Counted from the first letter of the stretch, positions 1-6,230 are shown. The stretch is 9,364 nucleotides of DNA from an uncultured Pirellulaceae bacterium (GCA_934278005.1 CAKQWG010000130.1:1-9364), one strand, 5' to 3'. Translations and numbers: made by a program. The notes: a model not told the origin generated them from the letters alone.

Positions 1-49
1 TGGGTTTCAGTCGATTGGGTTTCAGTCGATTGGGTTTCAGTCGATTGGG
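1..49. repeat. 15-bp tandem repeat, three perfect copies plus four bases
   Basis: The unit TGGGTTTCAGTCGAT occurs perfectly at 1-15, 16-30 and 31-45, followed by TGGG. On the minus strand the unit is five whole codons and encodes QSTET, so copy-number changes would keep the frame of the partial gene that contains it. The array reaches the first base of the window, so its full length is unknown. Confidence 0.95.
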
Positions 50-158
50 CGGGCGGGGCTTCGAGCTGAGCGGTTTGAGCGGCCAGCCAGGAAACTGTTA
101 CACTCAAATAGCTCGCACTAAACAATAGCCCGAGCCTGACAAATTGACGAATCTGCAT
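1..158 (-). CDS. Secreted or envelope protein, N-terminal part only (runs off left edge)
   Basis: This short open frame starts at an ATG at 158 and continues past the left edge, giving 52 complete codons. A ribosome binding site, GGGAGA (169-164), lies 5 bases before the ATG, which supports this start. The protein begins MQIRQFVR, followed by a hydrophobic stretch over about residues 9-27 ending WLAA, a typical Sec signal peptide with cleavage probable near residue 27. After it come Q, A, P and T-rich residues and then three perfect copies of QSTET (residues 38-52), so the visible mature part is a low-complexity linker. The function cannot be told because the main domain lies outside. It is divergent from the gamma-glutamyltransferase gene, with only 43 bp between the two starts. 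A real gene is likely from the combination of ribosome binding site, signal peptide and in-frame repeat. Confidence 0.62.
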   Translation of the reverse strand, partial: MQIRQFVRLGLLFSASYLSVTVSWLAAQTAQLEAPPAQSTETQSTETQSTET

Positions 159-201
159 TGGATTCTCCCAAGTTAATATTAGTGTTACCCAAGGATACTC
201 G
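159..201. promoter_or_regulatory. Short divergent intergenic region with palindromic TAATATTA
   Basis: Only 43 bp separate two divergent start codons. The centre holds TAATATTA (174-181), a perfect palindrome that reads TAATAT as a -10-like hexamer in both directions. No good -35 hexamer is visible at the usual distance on either side. The region also carries both ribosome binding sites: GGGAGA for the left gene (169-164) and AAGGA for the right gene (191-195). A shared promoter is inferred from position and composition only. Confidence 0.35.
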
Positions 202-2022
202 ATGACACGCCTTCCACCCACCAGCCGCCGCGTTTTTCTAAGTCATCTGTCGCGCAGCTCGTTGGGCGTCGCTGCTCTAACGGGCGGCATGACCCGCATG
301 GCCCGTGCCCAAAGCGGCGCCGCTGTGGCCCCGCAGCAGGCCCCACAGGCCCCTCAGCTACTGTTGCGCACCGCGTCGGGCGCCCATGGCGTCGTAGCTA
401 CGGTACACCCGCTGGCCAGCCAAGCGGCCATGCAGGCGTTTTCCCGAGGTGGCAATGCGATCGATGCGGCGGTGGCCGCTTCGCTGATGCTGTCGGTGGT
501 CGATGGGCACAATTCGGGACTGGGCGGCGGTTGTTTGGCATTGATCCATTTGGCTGACGGACGCGTGATTGCGCTCGACGGACGCGAAATGGCGGGCGCT
601 GCGGCCCAGCCGGAAATGTTTTATCGCGATGGTAAACCCGCGCCTGACCTGAGCCAGATTGGCCCACTGGCTGCCGGCGTGCCTGGCCTGTTAGCGACGC
701 TCGATCGATTAAGCCAGCAGCATGGCCAGATTGCTTGGCAGACGGCCTTAGAGGGTGCTGCCCAGGTCGCAGAAGAGGGTTTCGTCATCAACGACTCTTT
801 CGCTAGGGTGATTCGCCAGCACGCCGCAGAGCTTCGGCGGTTCCCTGCCACCGCCAGCGTTCTGCTCGACGGCTCAGGGCAGCCGTGGCCCACGGGCCAT
901 GTGCTGCAGCAAAGCGACCTGGCCCGCACGCTGCGCAGCATCGCCGATAATGGTGTAGGCTGGTTTTACGACGGTGAGTTCGCCGCCCAGGCCGCTGCCC
1001 TGATGCAACAAACGGGCGGCATTTTAACAACAAGTGACTTTGCCAACTACCGAACGCTCAATCGCCCTGCAATTCAGACAGCCTATCGTGAACACTCGAT
1101 CATCGGCTTTCCGCCGCCGAGCTCCGGCGGTATTCACATCGCGCAGATGCTAGGCATGCTAGCCGATTTTGACGTAGCCTCCATCTTTAAGGAGTCCACC
1201 GCGCGAGGTCTTCACTTGCTGCTAGAGGTCATGAAGCGGGCCATGGCCGACCGCGCATACTGGTTGGGCGATGCAGACTTTGCCAAAGTCCCTCGCGGTT
1301 TGCTCGACCAAGACTACCTACGCCACAGAGCGAGCTCTATAGATCTTGAGCACACTACCGCCGTCAAAAGTCACGGGCAACCCCCGCGAGCCGATCTCGA
1401 CCTGTTCGGCCAGCAGCGACACACGACTCACCTCACGACCGCCGATGCTCACGGAAATGTTGTCGCCATAACACAAACCGTTAATACCTCGTTCGGCTCA
1501 AAGATGATCGTCCCCGGAACCGGCGTCGTGCTGAACAACGAGATGGACGATTTCAGCATCGCTCCAGGCGTCCGCAATGCCTTTGGTCTGATCGGTTCGC
1601 AAGCGAACCTAGTCGCTCCGGGTAAACGACCCCTGTCGAGCATGAGCCCTACCATTGTTATCGATGGCGATCGCAATCCTGTGCTGAGCTGTGGTGCGGC
1701 AGGAGGACCTAAGATTATCACGACTGTGCTGCAGGTGCTCGTCCGCACACTCGATCTGGGAGAGTCGATCGAACAGGCCATCGCCGCGCCGCGCATACAT
1801 CATCAATGGTCGCCCGACGTGGCCGTTTGTGAAAATGCCATGGAGGAGGCGGTCATCGAGCAACTGGCCGCCATGGGGCACCACATTGAGCGAATCGGCT
1901 CGGCGGCCGTGTCACAGGGCCTCACCCGGCAGCTTAGCCAGCGTCCGGCCCGCGACGACGCCGACGTGCTGCTCTCCGCGGCCGCTGACCCTCGCGTCGC
2001 CAGTTCTGCCATGGGATATTGA
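202..2022 (+). CDS. ggt: Gamma-glutamyltransferase precursor (glutathione hydrolase), Tat-exported
   Basis: This 606-residue protein belongs to the N-terminal nucleophile (Ntn) gamma-glutamyltransferases, which cleave or transfer the gamma-glutamyl group of glutathione and similar compounds outside the cytoplasm. The N terminus has a twin-arginine motif, SRRVFL (residues 8-13), then a weakly hydrophobic segment and an ARAQ cleavage region near residue 37, so folded export to the periplasm is likely. The proenzyme should self-cleave before Thr408 (TTHLTTADAHG) to give subunits of about 370 and 199 residues. Expected active-site residues are present: Arg128 (REMAG), Asn428, Glu447 and Asp450 (NNEMDDFS), Ser479-Ser480 (PLSSMSP), and Gly501-Gly502 (AAGGPK). 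The lid-loop position that is Tyr444 in the E. coli enzyme appears to be Phe461. The C terminus, AAADPRVASSAMGY, resembles the usual family end, so the gene is complete. AAGGA (191-195), 6 bases before the ATG, supports the start. Confidence 0.95.
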   Translation: MTRLPPTSRRVFLSHLSRSSLGVAALTGGMTRMARAQSGAAVAPQQAPQAPQLLLRTASGAHGVVATVHPLASQAAMQAFSRGGNAIDAAVAASLMLSVVDGHNSGLGGGCLALIHLADGRVIALDGREMAGAAAQPEMFYRDGKPAPDLSQIGPLAAGVPGLLATLDRLSQQHGQIAWQTALEGAAQVAEEGFVINDSFARVIRQHAAELRRFPATASVLLDGSGQPWPTGHVLQQSDLARTLRSIADNGVGWFYDGEFAAQAAALMQQTGGILTTSDFANYRTLNRPAIQTAYREHSIIGFPPPSSGGIHIAQMLGMLADFDVASIFKESTARGLHLLLEVMKRAMADRAYWLGDADFAKVPRGLLDQDYLRHRASSIDLEHTTAVKSHGQPPRADLDLFGQQRHTTHLTTADAHGNVVAITQTVNTSFGSKMIVPGTGVVLNNEMDDFSIAPGVRNAFGLIGSQANLVAPGKRPLSSMSPTIVIDGDRNPVLSCGAAGGPKIITTVLQVLVRTLDLGESIEQAIAAPRIHHQWSPDVAVCENAMEEAVIEQLAAMGHHIERIGSAAVSQGLTRQLSQRPARDDADVLLSAAADPRVASSAMGY

Positions 2023-2090
2023 TCCGCTTGGGCCAATCAAAAAGCTCCATTCATAAAGACAAAAATATTGCTAACGCCGCCGACTGAACG

Positions 2091-2417
2091 CTATTCCTCC
2101 TCGATGGCCTCGTGGATGAGTCGCACCAAGTGGCGGCGCGTAGCGGCTTGTGCGATTAGAGATTGAATGTCTAGGCCTAAGAACTCTGCTGCTTTAATTG
2201 CCAAGTCGACATCGCGGACGCCACGGTACTGGTTGGTCGCCCGGTCTCCCACATAGATTGTTTGTGCGTCCTGCTCGAACCCCGATTCAAAATTGTCGGT
2301 CAGCTCCTCAATCCATGCTGAAGGTACGCGGCGCAGGCGGCAATGCTCCGGCGACCAGATGTCATCACCGGAGCATTCACTGAGGATCATCAGTGCGTTG
2401 AGTCGACCGAAGGACAT
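2091..2417 (-). CDS. Uncharacterised 108-residue protein
   Basis: I do not recognise a named family. The protein is acidic, probably soluble, and has no signal peptide or membrane segment. It begins MSFGRLNALMILSECSGDDI, has a tryptophan- and charge-rich middle (SAWIEELTDNFESGF, then QTIYVGDRATNQYRGVRDVDLAIKAAEFLGLD), and ends in a predicted helix, HLVRLIHEAIEEE. This composition looks like a genuine protein, not an antisense shadow, and no competing frame on the plus strand looks better. The start is the ATG at 2417; a stop lies five codons upstream in frame, and only a weak purine stretch (AGG) precedes it. It begins 16 bp after the pqaA-like gene and is probably cotranscribed with it. It faces the gamma-glutamyltransferase gene tail to tail, 68 bp away, with no clear terminator between them. 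Confidence 0.7.
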   Translation of the reverse strand: MSFGRLNALMILSECSGDDIWSPEHCRLRRVPSAWIEELTDNFESGFEQDAQTIYVGDRATNQYRGVRDVDLAIKAAEFLGLDIQSLIAQAATRRHLVRLIHEAIEEE

Positions 2418-2433
2418 AATGCTGCCTGGTTAG

Positions 2434-4101
2434 CTAGGGAGCTCCCGTCACGCCGGGGCCCGATTCGAGCTGAAACTGGAATCCATCACAACCCTTGCCT
2501 TTCAAGAAGCCTGCCAGTTTCTTCGCTGGCCCCTCAAATTGATCATCGCGGTCCACTTCGGCAGGCTTCCAATTGAAGTAGCAGCGCTCACCGGCATGGG
2601 TCGCAGTGAAGTCTTGTAGCATCAGCTGCTCGGCCATTTCGCCGCGCATGGCTATTAGGTCCGCAGCGGCTGCGGCGTCCGTGGCTGTGCAGATCAGCGA
2701 TACTGTGGTCGGTAAGCTGGGATTCTTGTCTTCGTAGGGAAGTATGTCTGGAATGATGCGGACGTTGGTTGTGAGCTTAAGCGGCGCCGCAGCACCCACG
2801 TCGTAGGTTAGCTCGACAAAGTAGGCCGTCCAGCCCTTGTCAGGCTGCTGCACACCGGCCACGTAATTGCCGTCGGCGTCCGCTTGAACCACGCTGCTGG
2901 TGTACTTGCGACCCAGCGTCTCGAGGCGGAAATCGCGGGCCTGAGGATTAGTGGCTTGCCACAAGCGAACTTCCTGTGGCGCGTCCTGGCAGGTGACTTT
3001 GAACGTGCCGTCAGTCTCTTGAGTCCAGCTGAATTTCGGTCGCGGTTTGTCAGCGACAATCAGCGTTACGAAAGCTGCCAAGCTCTCGACGGCGTCGCTG
3101 CCGTCAAGCCCGTGGTCCGCATTTGGCACATAACGCAAATACTTTTCACCTTGCAAATCGTCGAAGTAAAAGCGCGACGAATCAGGGCAAAAGAACTGAT
3201 CTCCCGAACCGTTGATGATGTACTTGGGCATCGTCAATCGGTGGCGATAAAAATAGGGATCGACCAAGCGGTACAGGTCCTCCATCCGCGGGTGATCAAG
3301 CCGCTGCATGATGTGATGCTGCACGTAGTTGCCGACTGCCGGCGCCCAAAAGCCATAAGCTGCAAAGTGATGCTCCATCGATTTCTTAACGTTCAATACA
3401 TCGATTACAATCGGGACGATGGCTACCACGCGCGAATCGAGTCCGGTGAGCCACGTGGTCCAGCCACGCTTCGATGCGCCGGCAATTACAAACTTGTCCA
3501 CCGTATGCTCGCCACCCTCGGGCGAAGCGGCCAAAGTAGTCATCGTGTCCATAGCTCGCAGGGCGGCTTTGATCATCGGATTGCGCGCGGGCCAAGTCGG
3601 ATCGCCCGTCTTGAGGTATTGATCCCAGGTGTAGCCGATCAGGTCATCCTCAGTCCGCTGCTTGCCATCGTTGTGAAACATCAAAGGTTGGTTAGGGACC
3701 ATGTGCAATTCGGCCACCATGACACCAGTGGCTTTGGCAATCTGCATGACACGCGATGAAGGACCCGTTGGCGGTTCGCGGCCATTGGCGCCACCACCGA
3801 TAAACAGCAGGCCAATTTCCGAAGTCAAATTCTCGGGAATGCAGAATGTGAGCCAGTGTTGCCACTCAGTGCGATCGACGTCCTGTGTGGTTCGCCAATT
3901 CTGCGAGATCATGTCGACGACAACAATGCGGGTGCCAGCTACCGTCTTGTTGGAGACGATTTTCCAAGTGTAGGAATCGTCCGCTTTTTTCAAGTATTGA
4001 TCCAGTGGAGTCTCTGTGGGGAGTGCCTGGGCAGCCACCGGACCGACCGGCCACAACAAACTCATCGTCAGCCCGAGATACAAGACGCGTGACAAGTGCA
4101 T
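2434..4101 (-). CDS. PhoPQ-activated pathogenicity-related (PqaA-type) secreted alpha/beta hydrolase
   Basis: This is a 555-residue member of the PhoPQ-activated pathogenicity-related family. It has an alpha/beta-hydrolase core; the natural substrate is not known. Residues 1-25 (MHLSRVLYLG onward, ending PVAAQA) form a Sec signal peptide, so it should act in the periplasm or outside. The nucleophile elbow is GASKRGW with Ser210. Asp301 (NGSGDQFF) and His330 (NADHGLD) complete a plausible triad with spacing usual for the fold. A C-terminal region of about 200 residues is predicted to be beta-rich and ends in a Gly- and Lys-containing tail. The frame is open up to 4212, but the preceding 37 residues do not resemble a leader, and the signal peptide argues for the ATG at 4101, although no strong ribosome binding site precedes it. 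The family name comes from a PhoP/PhoQ-regulated gene in enterobacteria; nothing here shows that regulation. Confidence 0.9.
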   Translation of the reverse strand: MHLSRVLYLGLTMSLLWPVGPVAAQALPTETPLDQYLKKADDSYTWKIVSNKTVAGTRIVVVDMISQNWRTTQDVDRTEWQHWLTFCIPENLTSEIGLLFIGGGANGREPPTGPSSRVMQIAKATGVMVAELHMVPNQPLMFHNDGKQRTEDDLIGYTWDQYLKTGDPTWPARNPMIKAALRAMDTMTTLAASPEGGEHTVDKFVIAGASKRGWTTWLTGLDSRVVAIVPIVIDVLNVKKSMEHHFAAYGFWAPAVGNYVQHHIMQRLDHPRMEDLYRLVDPYFYRHRLTMPKYIINGSGDQFFCPDSSRFYFDDLQGEKYLRYVPNADHGLDGSDAVESLAAFVTLIVADKPRPKFSWTQETDGTFKVTCQDAPQEVRLWQATNPQARDFRLETLGRKYTSSVVQADADGNYVAGVQQPDKGWTAYFVELTYDVGAAAPLKLTTNVRIIPDILPYEDKNPSLPTTVSLICTATDAAAAADLIAMRGEMAEQLMLQDFTATHAGERCYFNWKPAEVDRDDQFEGPAKKLAGFLKGKGCDGFQFQLESGPGVTGAP

Positions 4102-4183
4102 AAGAGTCGTTTCTGAGCAAGAGAGCAAACTAGGTAGACGGGCCGAGCCGACGACAGCGCAACCGCCCACGTAAGATGCTTCG

Positions 4184-4212
4184 ATCATAGTTCTAGTGAG
4201 GGCGGCGCACAA
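4184..4212 (-). promoter_or_regulatory. Candidate promoter for the pqaA-like gene
   Basis: On the minus strand TATGAT (4189-4184, five of six consensus bases) lies 17 bases after TTGTGC (4212-4207, three of six). Transcription would begin near 4177, leaving an untranslated leader of about 75 bases before the ATG at 4101. It sits in the 132-bp gap after yceH. The match is modest. The gap shows no other clear structure and no clear terminator for yceH, so read-through from yceH is also possible. Confidence 0.25.
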
Positions 4213-4233
4213 GTTGCGGAGGGTAGGCTGCGT

Positions 4234-5067
4234 CTAACCTTCCAGACGATCCAAGCGGTCGCTGAGCTTTTCCACCAAGCGCCGCAAATCGTTCAACTCT
4301 TCGCTAAGCAGTTCGATCTCTTCGGCCCACGGAGCAGGCGCGTTCGTCAGGGCAGGGGAGTTCCGTTGAGCTGTGGCCGGCGACATTGTGCCGCTCTCCG
4401 TGCCAGCCGTTTGGCGAAAGGTAGCGGACGCAGCAGGGGGCGAGGAGGGGGGCCAGGAATCAGGCTGTTGCTGCTGCTGCGGTGCTGCTTGAGCAGCGGT
4501 TGCGTTACCGGTCAACTGCCTGAGCCGCGCTAGTTCTTCCGGCAAATATAAGTTATGGGTGATCAGCTGCCCACGTCCCGCCGGAGTCAATGCGACGACC
4601 AAGCCGCGCTGAATCAAGCCGTCGAGCAGAGTTTGCAAAGTCTGTAGGTCGGCAATCGGCTCAAAGCGACTGGCCCGCGTACGCAGCTCCCCCACCGTCT
4701 GCTCGCCACGCAATAGCAACTCTGTCATCACCGCCGCCTCTGCGCCTTTGACCCGCATGTAGTCGTATCCGAAGTGTCGATACTTTGGAACGCGGCTGCC
4801 ACCTTGAACTTCAGCCACGACCCCGGCGGCGCGCATCTTCTCTAGCTCGTCTTCGATCTGTTCTGCTGTCAGCTCCATGACTGGATGACGATTGCTTTTT
4901 TGATTGCAACCGCTGACTAGGCCATTGAGCGACAGGGGATAGGCATCAGGCGTCGTGCGCGCCTTCTCCATCAGCACGCCCAAGATGCGCCGCTGACGAT
5001 ATGGCAGCGGCTTGGGAGCAAGTTGTTCAGGCTGAGGTGTGGAGTCGGCTTCGGAATGAGTTGTCAT
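4234..5067 (-). CDS. yceH: DUF480 / YceH family protein
   Basis: This 277-residue protein carries the YceH (DUF480) fold, two winged-helix-like units, over about residues 22-190. Recognisable family stretches are RQRRILGVLMEKARTTPDAYP, then LNGLVSGCNQKSNRHPV (residues 48-63), and a second unit from about 110 (AVMTELLLRGEQTVGELRTRA). Its molecular role is not established; a DNA-binding or regulatory role is only suggested by the fold. Beyond the domain is a linker rich in Q, P, A and S (five consecutive Gln near residue 197), then a C-terminal amphipathic helix, WAEEIELLSEELNDLRRLVE and onward, with Leu spacing of a coiled coil that could support oligomers. The frame is open to 5154, but the ATG at 5067 is preferred: the preceding 29 residues do not look like family sequence, and a TATAAT box lies inside that stretch. 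No strong ribosome binding site is visible. Confidence 0.9.
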   Translation of the reverse strand: MTTHSEADSTPQPEQLAPKPLPYRQRRILGVLMEKARTTPDAYPLSLNGLVSGCNQKSNRHPVMELTAEQIEDELEKMRAAGVVAEVQGGSRVPKYRHFGYDYMRVKGAEAAVMTELLLRGEQTVGELRTRASRFEPIADLQTLQTLLDGLIQRGLVVALTPAGRGQLITHNLYLPEELARLRQLTGNATAAQAAPQQQQQPDSWPPSSPPAASATFRQTAGTESGTMSPATAQRNSPALTNAPAPWAEEIELLSEELNDLRRLVEKLSDRLDRLEG

Positions 5068-5119
5068 GGTTACACACTTGTATGGGCGGGGTATCGCGGC
5101 CGCAAATCGCGTCGGGCCA

Positions 5120-5155
5120 ATTATATGGCATGCCTGGCACGTATACGTTGGCATG
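5120..5155 (-). promoter_or_regulatory. Candidate yceH promoter with palindrome and TGGCAYG repeats
   Basis: On the minus strand a perfect TATAAT (5125-5120) lies 53 bases before the yceH ATG. No good -35 hexamer is present. Where it would be expected there is a perfect 10-bp palindrome, ACGTATACGT (5139-5148). Three copies of TGGCA(T/C)G lie around it, at 5126-5132, 5135-5141 and 5149-5155, the first inside the palindrome GGCATGCC (5127-5134). This suggests a regulator binding site that replaces or blocks a -35 element. The regulator is unknown; one guess is YceH itself. Confidence 0.4.
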
Positions 5156-5192
5156 TTTCAGCGTGAGCCACTGTTCTTTAGCAGGCTCTGTT

Positions 5193-5231
5193 TTGCAAGT
5201 TGCAAGTTGCAAGTTGCAAGTTGCAAGTTGC
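5193..5231. repeat. Heptamer tandem repeat, TTGCAAG, five copies plus TTGC
   Basis: TTGCAAG repeats perfectly at 5193-5199, 5200-5206, 5207-5213, 5214-5220 and 5221-5227, followed by TTGC. The unit contains the palindrome TTGCAA. It is non-coding and uninterrupted, so copy number is likely to vary between strains through replication slippage. Confidence 0.95.
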
Positions 5232-5236
5232 GTAGC

Positions 5237-5264
5237 ATCGTGCGGGAAACTATTGCCGCACGAT
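5237..5264. other. Perfect 9-bp inverted repeat, 10-base loop
   Basis: ATCGTGCGG (5237-5245) pairs perfectly with CCGCACGAT (5256-5264) around a 10-base loop (GAAACTATTG). It lies directly beside the heptamer array. The stem is GC-rich enough to form in RNA, but no T-run follows on either strand, so it is not a standard intrinsic terminator. It could be a structured spacer element, a protein binding site, or a Rho-assisted 3' end for the SDR transcript. Confidence 0.6.
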
Positions 5265-5290
5265 CGCTCTGTCGATCGGAAGCATTATAA

Positions 5291-5404
5291 CGAACCGGCG
5301 GAGCGGTTTGGCGACTATACGACGAACCGGCGGAGCGGTTGGGCGACTATACGACGACTATGCAACGACTATGCAACGAACCGGCGGAGCGGTTGGGCGA
5401 CTAT
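5291..5404. repeat. Interspersed 32-bp repeat (three copies) with two 11-bp repeats
   Basis: Copies start with CGAACCGGCGGAGCGGTT at 5291, 5323 and 5377. The first two are full 32-bp units ending GACTATACGA and differ by one base (5309). The third is cut after GACTAT at 5404. Between copies two and three are two perfect copies of CGACTATGCAA (5355-5365, 5366-5376), which share CGACTAT with the larger unit. Each large copy has a small inverted repeat, AACCG and CGGTT around a 6-base loop. No protein is evident, and the layout suggests a dispersed, REP-like non-coding family. Confidence 0.85.
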
Positions 5405-5427
5405 CAGACACTTATCTCCCGCAAGAT

Positions 5428-5450
5428 GCTTAGCTGCTTGGATGCTAAGC
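5428..5450 (-). terminator. Weak hairpin at the 3' end of the SDR gene
   Basis: GCTTAGC (minus strand, 5450-5444) pairs with GCTAAGC (5434-5428) over a 9-base loop. The stem includes the stop codon of the SDR gene. No T-run follows, so it can at most contribute to termination or protect the transcript end. It is a short 7-bp match and may be chance. Confidence 0.25.
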
Positions 5451-6230
5451 TTGTTGCTTGACGCGGAACATCTGCTCGTGAGGCAGTAGTGATCCACCGT
5501 CGATGGACAGCGTTGTGCCGTTGACATACTCGTTGGCTGGATCACACAAAAACAGGACGCCGCGGGCAATCTCCTCGGGCTGGGCCAAGCGTCCCCAGGG
5601 GAGTTCGCTGCCCTTTTGCTGCAGGACTTCATCGCCGAAAAACTTGCGCTCGCCAGGGGTGTCTGTCCAGCCAGGGTGAAGGATATTGACGCGAATGCGA
5701 TGCTCGGCCAATTCGCAGGCGGCAGTTCGAGCCATCTGATCGATGGCCGCTTTGGCCATGTTGTACGCCATCGATCCGGGGATAGCTTTGTAGGCGTGGG
5801 GGGAGCTAATGCAGACGATGGCCCCTCCGCGCTTGTTGGCAATCATGACATTGGCTACGGCGCGCAGGAAGTAAAACGGTCCCCACATGCTGACATCGAT
5901 CGTCTTTTGAAAGCCATCCATATTGGCTTGATAGAACAGCTCGCGGTCGCTGTAAGCCGCGTTGGTAACCAGGATGTCGATTCCGCCGTGCCGATCGCTA
6001 GCCGCCTGGATCAGCTTCTGCACGGCCTCGCGATCGCTGACATCTGCCGGGGCCGCTTCGGCGCTGCCGCCCACGGAGGCAATCTGCTCGATGACCTCGT
6101 CGGTGGGCAGAATGTCATTGACCAGTACGTGTGCGCCGGCTCGGGCAAGTTCGACCGCGGTGGCAGCGCCAATGCCACGCGCGGCTCCAGTTACTACGGC
6201 GATGCGGCCCGTCAAAAGTTGAGAGGTCAT
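5445..6230 (-). CDS. Short-chain dehydrogenase/reductase (classical SDR)
   Basis: This 261-residue protein has the usual classical SDR length and motifs for an NAD(P)-dependent oxidoreductase of unknown substrate. It shows the cofactor-binding TGAARGIG (residues 14-21), then ADV (62-64) for adenine contacts, TNAA (89-92) in place of the common NNAG, catalytic Ser143 (CISSP), and Tyr156 and Lys160 (YNMAK), followed by PGW (186-188) and a C-terminal DGG motif. Asp39 at the end of beta-strand 2 (VNDI) favours NAD over NADP. The fourth tetrad residue, normally Asn in the V-N-L motif after helix 4, appears to be Ser114 (IDVSMWG). AAAGGA (6244-6239), 8 bases before the ATG, is a good ribosome binding site. 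It follows the ABC ATPase by 26 bp and is probably the last gene of that operon. Its part in heme A or transport function is not evident. Confidence 0.93.
   Translation of the reverse strand: MTSQLLTGRIAVVTGAARGIGAATAVELARAGAHVLVNDILPTDEVIEQIASVGGSAEAAPADVSDREAVQKLIQAASDRHGGIDILVTNAAYSDRELFYQANMDGFQKTIDVSMWGPFYFLRAVANVMIANKRGGAIVCISSPHAYKAIPGSMAYNMAKAAIDQMARTAACELAEHRIRVNILHPGWTDTPGERKFFGDEVLQQKGSELPWGRLAQPEEIARGVLFLCDPANEYVNGTTLSIDGGSLLPHEQMFRVKQQA

Larger units (their letters stand above)
5068..5444. other. 377-bp gene-free region, rich in repeats
   Basis: No convincing gene lies between the yceH start and the SDR stop codon. Several frames are open across it, but they translate repeats and carry no recognisable domain. 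From left to right it holds the candidate yceH promoter, a 7-bp tandem repeat, a 9-bp perfect hairpin, a cluster of 29-32 bp repeats, and a hairpin at the end of the SDR gene. It separates the yceH side from the heme A operon. Confidence 0.8.

Noticed and set aside
2019..2040. Intrinsic terminator after the gamma-glutamyltransferase gene
   Set aside because: TTGAT and ATCAA could pair, but the stem is only five A/T-rich base pairs and is followed by A, not T, on the plus strand.
2884..3759. A 291-codon open frame on the plus strand
   Set aside because: It is fully antisense to the PqaA-type hydrolase, which has a clear signal peptide and catalytic triad. The plus-strand protein has no recognisable domain, so it is a shadow.
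4102..4212. N-terminal extension of the PqaA-type protein from 4212
   Set aside because: The 37 extra residues would put the signal peptide inside the protein, and the stretch contains the candidate promoter.
5068..5154. Longer yceH starting at 5154
   Set aside because: The extra 29 residues have no family similarity and the stretch holds the TATAAT box and the palindrome.
5291..5404. CRISPR array
   Set aside because: Copies are directly adjacent or separated by another repeat. There are no unique spacers of constant length and no cas genes.
5001..5489. A 162-codon plus-strand frame over the repeat region
   Set aside because: It begins inside yceH on the opposite strand, translates tandem repeats and ends inside the SDR gene. 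No domain or ribosome binding site was seen.
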